Shown here: positions 41,523 to 51,534 of the stretch, in pieces
How positions within the stretch are numbered: position 1 is the first letter of the stretch
Layout: each line of letters begins with the position of its first letter
NCBI RefSeq assembly: GCF_905163445.1
Contig: NC_053201.1
Span: forward strand, 2,676,001-2,740,000
DNA from: Pararge aegeria
Taxonomy: Eukaryota; Arthropoda; Insecta; Lepidoptera; Nymphalidae
Reading direction: 5' to 3'
Length of the DNA stretch: 64,000 nucleotides
Position numbers and translations under genes: made by a program
The notes under the pieces: model-generated
Seen by the model: only the letters and a program-made list of their open reading frames with translations
Database searches by the model: none
Told to the model about the DNA's origin: nothing

Positions 41523-42063
41523 ACGGTGGAAATGTTACTTGACGTTATTTACAACAAATGTCTCATACTACTTGATGATATTGTTATATCAATGTCTGGA
41601 AAAACACTTCTTCAGTTCGGTCTCCACTCTCCAACCCGATATGAAAGGTTTATTGTCATTTATCGTCATTATTTGAATAGGCTTACGGCACCGTCTATTT
41701 AACTAAGAGTTGTAGCAGAAAACGTTCCTGAATTAAATCTAGAACAGGAAAAAGTTTACAATGAAATTTTAAATTCGATTATATCTGACTCTGGTCAGAT
41801 GTATCTTGATGCTCCGGGTGGTACTGGAACGTTTTAAATCAATTTGCTGCTTTTGAAGATCAGGAGTGAAAAAAAAATAGCCGTCGCTTCTTCAGGAATT
41901 GCTGCGACTTTAACTTTTAAGACGGAGGTAAAACAGCTCACTCTGCCTTTAAATTACATCTCTATTTAGGTTTTTCTGAGTCTCCATTTTGTAACATCTC
42001 TAAACAAAGCGATAAGGCTCATGTACTACGGGAAGCAAAAATTATTATCTGGGACCAGTGCAC
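41523..42063 (+). pseudogene. Helitron Rep/helicase remnant (PIF1-type helicase)
   Basis: The frame at codon 41,571 reads LLDDIVISMSGKTLLQFGL, then SPTR, ENVPELNLEQEKVYNEI, QMYLDAPGGTG and IAVASSGIAATL. After a frameshift near 41,930 it continues GGKTAHSAFK and LREAKIIIWDQC. This is the order of Helitron PIF1-like helicases: motif I (DAPGGTGKT), motif Ia region (SSGIAATLL.GGKTAHS), motif II (IIIWDEC). Function would be DNA unwinding during rolling-circle transposition. It is dead: in-frame stops at 41,700 and 41,835, a frameshift, the motif I lysine codon missing, and Glu changed to Gln in motif II. The 3' side is cut by a SINE-A fragment; the Rep domain is absent. Confidence 0.8.
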
Positions 42064-42180
42064 TTGGAAAATGTTTGGGTGATGAAGTATTTTTGTATAT
42101 TATTCATAAAAATATTCGTCAGTCATCAGTCGTCAGGCTGGATGATGATGTGTGCATTGTCTTAGTATATATATATATTT
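42062..42180 (+). repeat. SINE-A fragment
   Basis: TGGAAAATGTTTGGGTGATG begins mid-body; CATAAAAATATTCGTCAGTC and GATGATGTGTGCATTGTCTT follow, ending in a TA tract. It truncates the helicase remnant. Confidence 0.7.
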
Positions 42181-43076
42181 TTTTTTAAGACTTAATTTAT
42201 TTATTTAGGAAGCCAACGTTATATACAATGTCTTAAAATTATTATAAACATAACAGTAATATTCTGAATTTTACATTGTATACACCACTTACAGGCTAAC
42301 TCTGCATGCATCATGAAAAATAGACGTTCTTCAATATACAGAACCTAAAGAGATAAATTTAAAAATTATAAATTTAATTTAATTTTATATTTATTTATTT
42401 ATGTAAAAATGTATGTCACCATAGCATCAAAAAGCCTTTTTTTTTTTCACTACATTTTACACTACGTCATAGTACGACACTACACTACATTTTACACAAT
42501 TAGACCTTGACCACAATCTCGCATAGTAATGATGTACCTAGTCTAAAATAAGTGGGCTCTTCTCATCGATTACTATGCGACATTATACCGGAACACCAAA
42601 TTGTCTGTCGGCTCGTCTTTAGACCAGGGACTTTACACAAATTGTATGTTCGTATTCGTAAAGTCCCTAAGTCCACTTAGTGAGGTTACTGCACTAGAAA
42701 CACCAGAAAACATCCCATATTTCCCAAAACATACCTTATTTATCAGGGTATTTGTAAAATCCTAATCAATTTAATAAAATATCTGGCAAATATGAATTTG
42801 TAGTTATCAAAAGTTTAATTATCTACCCACTTTATAAAATTACAGTACATTAGATAAAAAGTAAACGTGTATATTTCTTACGTGTTAATTCCAACGCATG
42901 GGTGCATTATTGACCGTTGGGTTGTTATTACTCATCGTTCCACTTTCCTCGAAACAAAGCAAGTTTGTACTTGATCGCAGTTACCGCAGTAGCGAAGCCT
43001 TCGCGTCCCGTTTATATGATGCAAGTTGTAAAACAGCACTTGTCTGCACATATTTAAAAGAAAGGTAGAAAGAAAC
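42181..43076. other. Unassigned AT-rich sequence
   Basis: A 16-bp block CACTACATTTTACACT is repeated at about 42,449 and 42,483. Otherwise nothing recognised. Confidence 0.4.
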
Positions 43077-43195
43077 GGTGATAACGCATTGAGCAGGAGT
43101 TCGACTTCCCTTTCGGGAGGCCGAGTTCGAATCCCAACACGCACTGCTAAATTTTCTAAGTTATGTGCGTTTTAAGTAAGTTAAATCTCACGTTT
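43077..43195 (+). repeat. SINE-B head
   Basis: GGTGATAACGCATTGAGCAG (A-box region) and GAGTTCGAATCCCAACACGC (B box) are followed by the first body bases up to a TA microsatellite at 43,196-43,213. Confidence 0.8.
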
Positions 43196-43213
43196 ATATA
43201 TATATATATATCA

Positions 43214-43430
43214 TATCAAACCAATTCACGGTCCAATACAGGGCACGGGTCTCCTCCCACAATAAAAAAGGGTTAAGGTCGTAGTCCACCATGCTAGCCC
43301 AGTGCGGATTGGTGGACTCCACGCACCTTTAGGAACATTATGGAGAACTCTCAGACGTGCAGGTTTCTCGCAATGTTTTCCTTCACCGTTGAAGCAAATG
43401 ATGTTTTAATTGCTTAAAAAAGAGTTTGGA
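43214..43430 (-). repeat. SINE-B body and tail, inverted
   Basis: CACGGTCCAATACAGGGCAC and CATGCTAGCCCAGTGCGGAT through GTTTTCCTTCACCGTTGAAG are minus orientation, so the TA tract joins a plus head to a minus body. Confidence 0.8.
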
Positions 43431-44334
43431 CATGCTGTGTATCGAAATGGTGGATGTAGCAAATGGTCTGTTCTATAAGCCTAGTTTTATTGATTTTTTT
43501 TTCTTTTTTCATTTAGTTATAGGTTCGGCCTATGACGCTGAATCTTAAAAAGCGCCCCTGCAGCTCATGCAAGAAATACGTCTTATGTTTTTTTTATTTT
43601 TATTTTATTTATTAGGTTTACTTACAAACACTTACACTAATACAACCGTTTTTAAAATTTTAACTATTCTATTTAAGTGTAATGTTTTCTTAAAAGTAAA
43701 CACAGCATATGTATCGTATCAAAACATTTTTGATTTTGACTTTAACTTTAAAAAGTTTATTTTTTATTATTTCCTTCATGTACTTACATGACGCCCCGCC
43801 GCATTGCAATAAATTTTTCGAAATTATTATTAGATATTGCAATAGATTTAAACATTTAAAATATATCAAATTAAAGCAAAAGAAAAATTAGAATATGTCA
43901 ACTTAAAAAAAAATTTAGGTTTACAATAATAAAATTAATCAGTTACAGAATTAAGATTTTATTCGTTTTGAAATGTTAGTTAATTTATAAGGCAAGATAT
44001 CATTGTGTTCTTCTCCAGATAGCTTTACGAGTACGGGCCTACGTACGCTTCGTAATTGTTGTTAGCGAAATTCTTCGATAGATGGCGCTACGAGTTTCTG
44101 TTATGTTATACGAGGTGACTTTTGGTTATCACGTTGTTATGACTTAATATTCCTAAAGTATCAAAGAGTATGTGTTTATTTTTAATTTATTTACGACCTG
44201 TGTAAAAAACAAAGAAATATCAAATAGGTGCAATTTTTTGGAAAACATGCTTATTTCTAACACGACAATTTAAAGAAACGGATCATGCGGCAGTCAGTTT
44301 CTTTGCCGCATACCGGTACGCTAAAACACTTGGC
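43431..44334. other. Unassigned AT-rich sequence
   Basis: GATAGATGGCGCTACGAGTT at 44,077 looks repeat-derived but has no second copy here. Confidence 0.4.
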
Positions 44335-44475
44335 GGACGTCTTTTTTGTTAAATAGCCATTACCGAACCCTCCCACCAAACCAGAGAAAATTCAGAAATT
44401 ATAAATTCCCAAATTTCCCATCCCGGTAATCGAACTCAAAACCTTTTGACACGTAGTCCAACAAGAAAATTAGCC
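44335..44475 (-). repeat. SINE-C fragment
   Basis: CCTCCCACCAAACCAGAGAA AATTCAG and the decayed B box ATCCCGGTAATCGAACTCAA match SINE-C in minus orientation. Confidence 0.6.
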
Positions 44476-44554
44476 AACGAGAAAATATCACTGGGCTACA
44501 TTACCTTCAAATTAACTATAAAACCAAAATAAAATTTTGACTGACTGTGACTTC

Positions 44555-44822
44555 AAAAAAACCCCGCCAAGTGCGAGTCAGACTCAAGCACGGCCTATAA
44601 AAACGGCCAAAAAATCATGTCTTTTGCATGGGAGTCCCTTAAATATTATTTTTATTCTGTATTTTAGTATTTGTTGTTACAGCGTCAACAGAAATACATC
44701 TTGAAATTGTGATAATTGCAATTGTTTAACTATCACGTTTTGTGAAATACAGCCTGGACAGACGGATAGTCGAGTTAGTAATAGGGTCCCGTTTTACCCT
44801 TTGGTTACGGAACCCAAAAAAT
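44555..44822 (+). repeat. Widespread lepidopteran repeat (GCGAGTCAGACTC type)
   Basis: Begins CCCCGCCAAGTGCGAGTCAG and ends GGGTCCCGTTTTACCC..GGTTACGGAACCC, the ends of a repeat very common in Lepidoptera. The middle is AT-rich and non-coding. Class not certain. Confidence 0.6.
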
Positions 44823-44984
44823 GTCTTCAAAACCCATATCTCACCATCCGTGATGGGTTTACAAAGGGCAATCAAGTACAATCCATGAGCATGAAATCGA
44901 ACTGAACCCGGTAGCGGTCACGGCAGCTTAAATAAAATCGGTTTGGCCTCTTTTAAAGTAGACGTTAAGTACGTATTTACGTTA

Positions 44985-45095
44985 AATTTTATTTTTAACC
45001 GACTTCTTTCAAAAAGAGGAGGAGATATCAATTCGTCTTTTTTTTGTTAGTTGGTCACATCGTAGCATCATGTAGGCCAACTACTTCTCTGCCGG
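44985..45095 (+). repeat. Fragment of a CCGACTTC-type repeat
   Basis: TTTTTAACCGACTTCTTTCA AAAAGAGGAGGAG matches, from memory, a common lepidopteran repeat. No second copy in the window. Confidence 0.4.
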
Positions 45096-45109
45096 AGATT
45101 CTTAACACC

Positions 45110-45465
45110 CCTTGCCATAACCGTTACCAAAACCGCTGCCAGAGCTAGGAATAGCGGGGCCGCCGGGAACTAAGAGCTGTGGTTTTATTCTCCTTCCCAT
45201 TAAAGACCACGCTGGGCAGGCGGGATGGTCATCGCAGGGCTAGACTGATCGCACCGGCGTCGCTGCTGCCCGACACCGGTCTGTGCTATTTGTTCAGCCT
45301 AGTCAATTCGAAGTGGTTATACCGCCACTTGTCGGTCACCAGAGCCTCGTCAATAAGATGGCAGGGTGCACCACGGGCAGGTGACAATGGCAATTTGGGA
45401 GGCTGACTGGTACTAGCCTCCCACTTACACCCCGGATGGGGAGACAAAACCTTATCCTAATCTTA
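45110..45465 (+). repeat. Family R, longest copy
   Basis: A GC-rich block with GCTGGGCAGGCGGGATGGTC ATCGCAGGGC, GCCCGACACCGGTCTGTG and CACTTGTCGGTCACCAGAGC. Related pieces occur at 22.7, 27.0 and 46.26 kb. The 75-codon ORF here shows no domain. Confidence 0.55.
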
Positions 45466-45595
45466 ATTTAAATGCAGTGATTTTGTTGATTTGTTTTTAT
45501 TTCGAGCAGCAATAGAGCAAAGTAATTACCTTTTCCTAGGATACTTAAAAAAAAAATAACCAAGTGACGACCACAACAGCTGTATATAGAACAAT

Positions 45596-45770
45596 GATTG
45601 TTAAATTGTAAAATGATGTTGGTAAAGAGCAACTGCTGAGTTTCTTGCTTCTTCTCGGTAGTATCTGCCTTCCGAACCGGTGGTAGAGTCACTACAAACA
45701 GACATACTTGACGTTTCAAAAGTGCTTATTTTAAGCCTACTTGAAATAAATTAATTTGAACTTGAATTTT
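45596..45770 (+). mobile_element. LINE-A 3' UTR and terminus
   Basis: GAGCAACTGCTGAGTTTCTT, CCTTCCGAACCGGTGGTAGA and GCCTACTTGAAATAAATTAA are in family order; no coding part remains. Confidence 0.7.
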
Positions 45771-46254
45771 AATTTACATTGAATGTCAAAATAATGATAT
45801 TTTGACCTTTAATGTTTCAATTCAAATCACGTCACGGATTCAGGCCACGGATTTCTACGGAAACCAAAAATAGTTTAGGTCTAATTATGGTCCTGGATTA
45901 TGTCAAAAGCAATGTCTGGTCATTTCTATCGGTTAGGTATGATTTTTGAGGTGAAAACTGATGAGCGAATTATGAACTGAAAAAAGTTTTGGTTTTGCGT
46001 CACCGACGACCTATTCCTGCTCGTCACGTATTGCGCCAGACTCGTGACGCGTTATAAAGCAGCCTGTGTACATGTTAACGCATTTGTATTCACTAATACA
46101 TTGTAATTTCGCGACTGTCTCTTAGACGTCGCGTCACTGACATTGCGTAGCGTAAGTAAGGTTATGTTGACCACTTAAAAAAATATTTTGTACATTGTTT
46201 TATTTTGGTTTAATTATTATTTCCTCAAAAGCCTATAACAGTACATTGCTAGAC
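45771..46254. other. Unassigned sequence
   Basis: Moderately CpG-containing at 46,000-46,150; no feature recognised. Confidence 0.35.
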
Positions 46255-46345
46255 CTCACACCTCTCGCAACGGCGGGGTTTGCCCATAATCACGTCGTTG
46301 GTAACCACGTTCTCCACCACATCCGCGGGAAAAGGAGGGATAGTG
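46255..46345 (+). repeat. Family R fragment
   Basis: GCGGGGTTTGCCCATAATCA CGTCGTTGG matches the 22.69-kb R fragment. Confidence 0.5.
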
Positions 46346-46394
46346 ACGAACGCAGCATAGCTATTATAATATTTGAATTGATTATTTTATCGAT

Positions 46395-46550
46395 AAGAAA
46401 TTCATTTATATCAAGTAGGGTCTGTTTGTTGTTACTCTACCACGCGTTCGAAAGCAGATTCTACCGAGAAGAAGTCGGCAAGAAACTCAGCAGTAACTCT
46501 TTATCAAAATAATCATTTTTACAATGATTATTGAGTCTTGAGAGAGATAG
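46395..46550 (-). mobile_element. LINE-A 3' UTR, left part of a split copy
   Basis: AGCAGATTCTACCGAGAAGA AGTCGGCAAGAAACTCAGC is the minus LINE-A 3' UTR. The coding part of the same orientation resumes at 46,906, beyond an RTE insertion. Confidence 0.65.
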
Positions 46551-46619
46551 ATGAATCTCTACGTCATCAAGTCAGAAATGAGGAGATCTGTAAAAGAACT
46601 AAAGTTAGTTACTGTTAGT

Positions 46620-46905
46620 TACCAACATAGTTCAACGAGTAGCGTAGGCAGTAATGAATATCCTTTAAGTAGCTCCGATGAGGGAGGCATATTCAGAATT
46701 GAACAAACCCTCCATAAAAAAAAATTAAAAAAAAAAACGCAGCTTTGGTCGACCAGGTGGACAGACGACACCAAGCGAGTCGTGGAGAGCCGCTGGATAC
46801 AAGCGGCCCAGAATCGTGGAGTTTGGAACTCCCTACAAAAGACCTATGTCCAGCAGTGGACGTCAATCGGTTGATTTGATGATGATGATGATGTGATGGA
46901 TGGAC
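46620..46905 (+). mobile_element. LINE/RTE 3' end with C-terminal protein
   Basis: From 46,740 the frame reads RWTDDTKRVVESRWIQAA, then QNRGVWNSLQKTYVQQWTSIG and a stop at 46,872. This is the characteristic C-terminus of lepidopteran RTE-clade LINEs, followed by the GATGATG tail. The upstream coding part is broken by an A-rich insertion. Confidence 0.8.
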
Positions 46906-47045
46906 GCGGAGCGGTGTGCTTTTAAGCAAACTTGTCACTAAAAAAATCATCTATTAAATAATTACAAATAAATGTGTATTGACCCATTGTTTAAATGTAT
47001 GAATTGGTGGGTCCAAAATGAACTTGGGAATCAAGTTAAAAAAAC
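46906..47045 (-). mobile_element. LINE-A coding 3' end, right part of a split copy
   Basis: The minus strand gives NLIPKFILDPPIHTFKQ and VNTHL, the LINE-A RT C-terminus with stops further on (DKFA, then a stop, then KHTAP). Confidence 0.6.
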
Positions 47046-47345
47046 GTAAACTCAACCCCATAAATGACCTCTGTACCTTTCGGAGACAATAATATAAAGT
47101 CGTTATTTATAGTTTAAGACCGTTTCTAGTACCTAAGTCAATTGCATATCTACTTTTTGTCTATAATAACTAATGTTCTATCTTACAAATACGACATTAA
47201 GTAATCCTGTTTCTTTAAAGTTATCACGTAATGATTAACGTGATCTGGGATTATAAATTGATCGTACCGCTCTATCTGTAATATAAATAAGGAGTAAGGA
47301 CTTCGTATACCTACGACTTTTTAACTTTTTCAATATCTCTTAAAA
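47046..47345. other. Unassigned AT-rich sequence
   Basis: No feature recognised. Confidence 0.35.
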
Positions 47346-47347
47346 AT

Positions 47348-47563
47348 GGGTAAATACCACGATAATATTTTGGGAATTATACCCAGTTACATGCATTGTG
47401 GTCACGAGAAACTCAAACAAAAAGAACACGAAAGAGGGAAGTCAGATTCTGCCCGTGTCATCCAACTTGACAACTCTTACCTCCGCAGTCCCGTTGTAAC
47501 CACGATCCATACAACTGGGTGGAAATATCGACAAATCCCAAAATATTATCGTGGTATGTACCC
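47348..47563. mobile_element. MITE with long terminal inverted repeats
   Basis: GGGTAAATACCACGATAATA TTTTGGGA at the left pairs with the right end (reverse complement GGGTACATACCACGATAATA TTTTGGGA). Similarity continues inwards through ACCCAGTT and GTGGT, so each arm is about 65 bp. The short ORF across it has no domain. The superfamily is undetermined because no clear target duplication is seen. Confidence 0.75.
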
Positions 47564-47621
47564 GTTGAACTTTATTTAAGCAATGTTAATTAACTAGGAA
47601 AACCTTAGTTTAAAATCGTTA

Positions 47622-47848
47622 TTCAATATCATTATCCAAACCCATTACCGGCCCACTACTGTGCACGGATCTCCTTTCAGCGTGAGAAAGGTTCAGGCCG
47701 TAGTCTACCACGCTGACAAAGTGTGGATTCGTAGACTTCATATGCCGTGGTGAAGATAGAGAACTCTCAGGCATGCAGGTTACCTCACGATGTTTTCCTT
47801 CACCGTAAAAAGCACGTGACATTTAAATTGCTTAAATAAAAAAAAAAT
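47622..47848 (-). repeat. SINE-B, head lost
   Basis: CCCATTACCGGCCCACTACT GTGCACGG, CTACCACGCTGACAAAGTGT and CACGATGTTTTCCTTCACCG are in minus family order. Confidence 0.8.
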
Positions 47849-47868
47849 CCGTCAGATATAATCTTATA

Positions 47869-48321
47869 TCTTTAAACGAGCAATTCTTGTATATACGAGT
47901 ATATATAATTAGAATCTCGGAATTGGCTCCAACGATTTTCATGAAATTTAGTATACAGGAGGATTCGGAAGCGAAAAATCGATCTAGTTAAGATTCATTT
48001 TTAGAAAATGTCATTTTATTCGTGTTTTATCGATAAATAGAAATCGGCTCCAACAATTTTCATGAAATTTATATTGAAAGAAAGAAAGAAAGAAAAGAAA
48101 GAAAGAAAGAAAAGAAAGAAAGAAAGAAAAGAAAGAAAGAAAGAAAAGAAAGAAAGAAAGAAAAGAAAGAAAGAAAAATTTATTTTTTAACATTGCGCCA
48201 CACATTACAATATTCACAACGCCACACATGTTATGTGTGGCACAACCTAGAAAAAATATTGGACATACGATTATTTTTTTGAGTCGACCCATTCGCGGAC
48301 GAACTCGCGCGTGTCCGCTAG
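47869..48321 (+). mobile_element. Helitron-like element with internal GAAA microsatellite
   Basis: Starts TCTTTAAACGAGCAATTCTT after A and ends CTAG before T. A 6-bp hairpin GCGGAC/GTCCGC (48,295-48,318) sits at the 3' end. The block GGCTCCAACGATTTTCATGA AATTTA occurs twice (47,926 and 48,046). The interior includes the GAAA repeat and a perfect 9-bp stem GCCACACAT/ATGTGTGGC at 48,221-48,241. Confidence 0.6.
48077..48176. repeat. GAAA microsatellite with 17-bp higher order
   Basis: GAAA runs are regularly interrupted by an extra A, giving units GAAAGAAAGAAAGAAAA of 17 bp. The 149-codon minus ORF that crosses it is only a by-product of the repeat. Confidence 0.9.
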
Positions 48322-48713
48322 TTTTAATTATTCGGCGAGTGTCGTCATTTGCATTCAGTCGAGTTTGCATTTTGTAATGTGCGCCGAAATCCAACATGAG
48401 TATTATATGATAATGGGAGGCCATAAATTCATTAACGCGAGTAAACATTGACAACGCCAAAAAAGATATTTTTAATGGGATTTTTAAATCAGTTTTCAGC
48501 GAACAAAAATGGCGGATACAATATCATATTTGCAGGCGTACCTTTACTTTCCTTGCTTCGTAGGTAGTAGATATTGTGTTAATTCCATGGAATACGAAGT
48601 CGACTGCAAGGTTTTAGAAATAATTGTATGGTATGAGATTTTTCTAATAACCAAGTTAAGTACCCGAAACTCCTCGGTATTCATCCGCGAGCCTTAAAAA
48701 ACACCTTTAGGCG
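48322..48713. other. Unassigned sequence
   Basis: No coding exon or repeat can be supported. Confidence 0.4.
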
Positions 48714-48895
48714 TTCAGGTCTGAAGGGCGTTGTTCTCGATGTAATTATAGGCAGACTAGACTTTACTCCCACGCCTCAGGTAGACACAGGACGGCACGT
48801 TGCACGTTCCATTATGCCCTGCTCTGTTGATAATTTTCCAATAACCATCCCGTGGGCTTTTCACTTGGCCCGTCAATTATAACTATAAAACAAAA
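48714..48895 (+). repeat. Family Q, 3' part
   Basis: GGTCTGAAGGGCGTTGTTCT, TGCACGTTCCATTATGCCCT and GGGCTTTTCACTTGGCCCGT CAATTA with an A-rich end complete the family's 3' side. Confidence 0.55.
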
Positions 48896-49194
48896 TGAAA
48901 AAATACGTTTTAAAGTTTAGCCGAATTAACAACTTTCATTTAACCAATTAATGTTATCACGAAAAGTGAGGTATTCAGTAACTAGGTACTTCAGCCTTAA
49001 AATCCCATAACTCATGTTTTTACAGCGCACTCAACATTTTCAATATTTATAAGTGCGTAAACTCGAAATGCTTTTATAATCATAAATTCGTCGTATCGTC
49101 GATTTTCCGCGTGACGGGCTCGGATTAATAGAGTGAGTGCATTTTATAGTGCTGCTTGCACATTAACACATTATTAATACAATAATCATAAACA

Positions 49195-49415
49195 TATCAA
49201 CCCCTTGCCTGCCCGCTAGATAACACGGGGTTCCCATAAAAAGAAGAAGCCGTAGTTCACCACGCTGCTCAATTGTGGATTAGTGGACTTCACACACTTT
49301 TGAGAACATTATAGGTTCCCTCACCCACGATGTTTTCCTTCACCCTTAGAATAATAAACAGCCATCTTCTAATCCTTAGACAGCCATTAGGTGTGATTGC
49401 TGACAATTGTTATGA
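49195..49415 (-). repeat. SINE-B fragment, first of a duplicated pair
   Basis: CACCACGCTGCTCAATTGTG GATTAGTGGAC and CACGATGTTTTCCTTCACCC, followed by AACAGCCATCTTCTAAT and GTGATTGCTGACAATTGTT. Confidence 0.65.
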
Positions 49416-49419
49416 GGGA

Positions 49420-49530
49420 ACATGGGTTCCCCGGGCGTCTAACAAAGCTAAAAAGTTTCACAGGCCGTGGTGGTTTTTAGTTTGGGTTTACCCCTTTTAG
49501 ACGGAGGAGTCCCACATAACCTCCGTCCTG
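49420..49530 (+). repeat. Family Z
   Basis: GGTTCCCCGGGCGTCTAACA, GTGGTGGTTTTTAGTTTGGG and AGTCCCACATAACCTCCGTC match the reverse of 4.65-4.76 kb. Confidence 0.6.
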
Positions 49531-49574
49531 CCCAAATGTCGAATGTAGCAATAAAGCTTTTCCAACACGCCGAC

Positions 49575-49755
49575 AGGTTACCTCCCATTATGAGAAGAGC
49601 GAGGCCGTCAACCACATTGCTCTATTGTGGATTATGGTGAACATTATGGTGAACTCTCAGGCATGCAGGTTTCCTCACGATATTTTCCTTTACCGTTAGA
49701 AGAATAAATATCCATCTTCCAGTGCCTACCATCAAGATTGATTGCTGACAAATGT
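49575..49755 (-). repeat. SINE-B fragment, second of the pair
   Basis: Repeats the order of 49,250-49,415 with the same downstream block ATCCATCTTCCAGTGCC..GATTGCTGACAAATGTT about 350 bp later. Confidence 0.65.
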
Positions 49756-50128
49756 TTTGTACCTACCCTAAGATTTATATTAAAAACTTTTGAAAAACAT
49801 TCCCATAAATTGGCCATAAATTATTCTAGGTAACTACTCGTATATTTACATGAAGTTAATACGTAAACTAATGAAAAACTTGTCCATTTCACCGGCGATA
49901 TTGGAAAGCTTTCGAATGATTGCCTCCCCCCGGTTTTACATATTGTTCGGTCCTCAGCTGTTTTTAATAGTTTTTAATCCTCAACCGCGTTGTGGGAAAA
50001 AAGAGGACTTTACGTTTTTCTTTTTTTTCATATTACTAAACTGAACAACTGAACAGTAGGTATCTGCATTGTTCAAAACTAAGAGTATTTAATTAGTAGG
50101 TGGATACATTTAAGCATAACTAATGTTT
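49756..50128. other. Unassigned sequence
   Basis: No feature recognised. Confidence 0.35.
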
Positions 50129-50398
50129 GACGGCCGATTGACGCAGTGGGTAGCGACCCTGCTTTCTGAGTCCAAGGCTGTAGGTTCGATTCCCACAACC
50201 GAATAACGTTTTTGTCATGAACATGAAAGTTTTCAGTGTCTGGGTGTTTATATGTATATTATAAGTAATTATTTATACCTAACTATTTTTCATACAGATA
50301 TGTATAAGTCAGCTTTGTATCAATAACACAAGCTACGCTTTCTTTGGGGCTAGAATCTAGATGGTGAGGTGTGTATTGTCGTAGTATATTTATTTATT
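50129..50398 (+). repeat. SINE-A, full length
   Basis: Head GACGGCCGATTGACGCAGTG, B box TAGGTTCGATTCCCACA, full body with small insertions (GCTAGAATCTAGATGG) and TATTTATT tail. Confidence 0.85.
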
Positions 50399-50526
50399 AA
50401 TACAACACGTCTATGCTCTTAAACCCTATCTCCTATGAGAGATAGTTATATATATAGAGCCTCTCCGACGTAGTGTAATAGCTACCGACAAAGTTGTGGG
50501 TAAAATTTATTTTAACAGTAAAATCT

Positions 50527-50715
50527 ATATGTATAAAAGAAAGTTGTGTTAGTTACACCATTTATAACTCAATAACGGCTGGACCAATTTTTATGATATT
50601 TGATTTTTTGGATTCCTCTTAGACCGGAATAGGATAATAAGTATTAAAATACATATATAACATTCATCAAAAATAAAATATATATCCGCGGTACGTAGTT
50701 CGCCGGGACAGCTAA
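50527..50715 (+). repeat. Possible Helitron-like fragment
   Basis: AACTCAATAACGGCTGGACC AATTTTTATGAT is a HEL-type core and GTTCGCCGGGACAGCTAAG resembles a 3' end. Confidence 0.4.
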
Positions 50716-51488
50716 GTAGTTATAATATAAACAATATTATAATAAAACATAATATGATAAATTTCAGCAATTCATCAGCAAAAACATAAAAAAACGTGAA
50801 GTTCATTTTAATCGGTTACAATAAATCGCTGATAATGCTCGATTCATTATTTAGAAATTTGGTTCGTATATGTAACTGAGCTTGATGAGCTATGGACAAC
50901 TAAGCCAACTAAGTGTGATTTTCCACCTACGTAACTTATTCATCGTGTGTAAGCTATCTACGATTTATATGATATCGAAAGAGTATCATCTAGTTACAAG
51001 ACTGGAAAACGGTATTATCACTAGATCGCGCTTTTTTTTTTTTTTTTTTTTAATTTATTGTTCAAAATAAATTGTAACAAATATTTTTCAACATAATTAT
51101 CCATACCCTTAGAAACTATGCGTTTATGGGGAGAATGGCGGGTTCGCAAGTATATATCTGTATGAACTTAATCTTAATGTAAATCATTAAGACAATCTTA
51201 ATCGAACAGTGGCATTTTTTTGCACTGTTAGCTAAAAAATGTCTTTTACATTTCCTTAAAAATATATGTTTTTTTTTTTTTCATTTAAACATTGCAAAGC
51301 GGGTGGGAGATCTTCAAATATTTTGGGTAATATGTATTTATAATTCCTTTTTCCATACACATTATGTGTTTTCGGTAGAAAGAACTTTTTTATAACGAGG
51401 CAGTTTCCGAAAATTACCATCTCTAAATTCTTCCTTGAGTACAGCTAATGTTACTTTGCTCATGTTACTTTTGATACCATATAAATTA
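50716..51488. other. Unassigned sequence
   Basis: A T homopolymer lies at about 51,030-51,050. No feature recognised. Confidence 0.4.
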
Positions 51489-51534
51489 TTTCCACCTATG
51501 TTTACTCATGCGAATAAGTAAACGTAGGTGGAAA
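51489..51534. repeat. 18-bp stem-loop
   Basis: TTTCCACCTATGTTTACT pairs with AGTAAACGTAGGTGGAAA (one T-G position) around 10 bases. Confidence 0.8.

Noticed and set aside
45179..45406. 75-codon GC-rich ORF considered as a host exon
   Set aside because: It lies in family R, which has related pieces at 22.7, 27.0 and 46.3 kb.
47346..47579. 77-codon ORF in the MITE
   Set aside because: The two ends of the peptide are translations of the inverted repeats; not a gene.
48011..48460. 149-codon minus ORF, the longest in the window
   Set aside because: Its length comes from the GAAA microsatellite (a poly-Phe/Ser/Leu stretch) inside a Helitron-like element; no domain.
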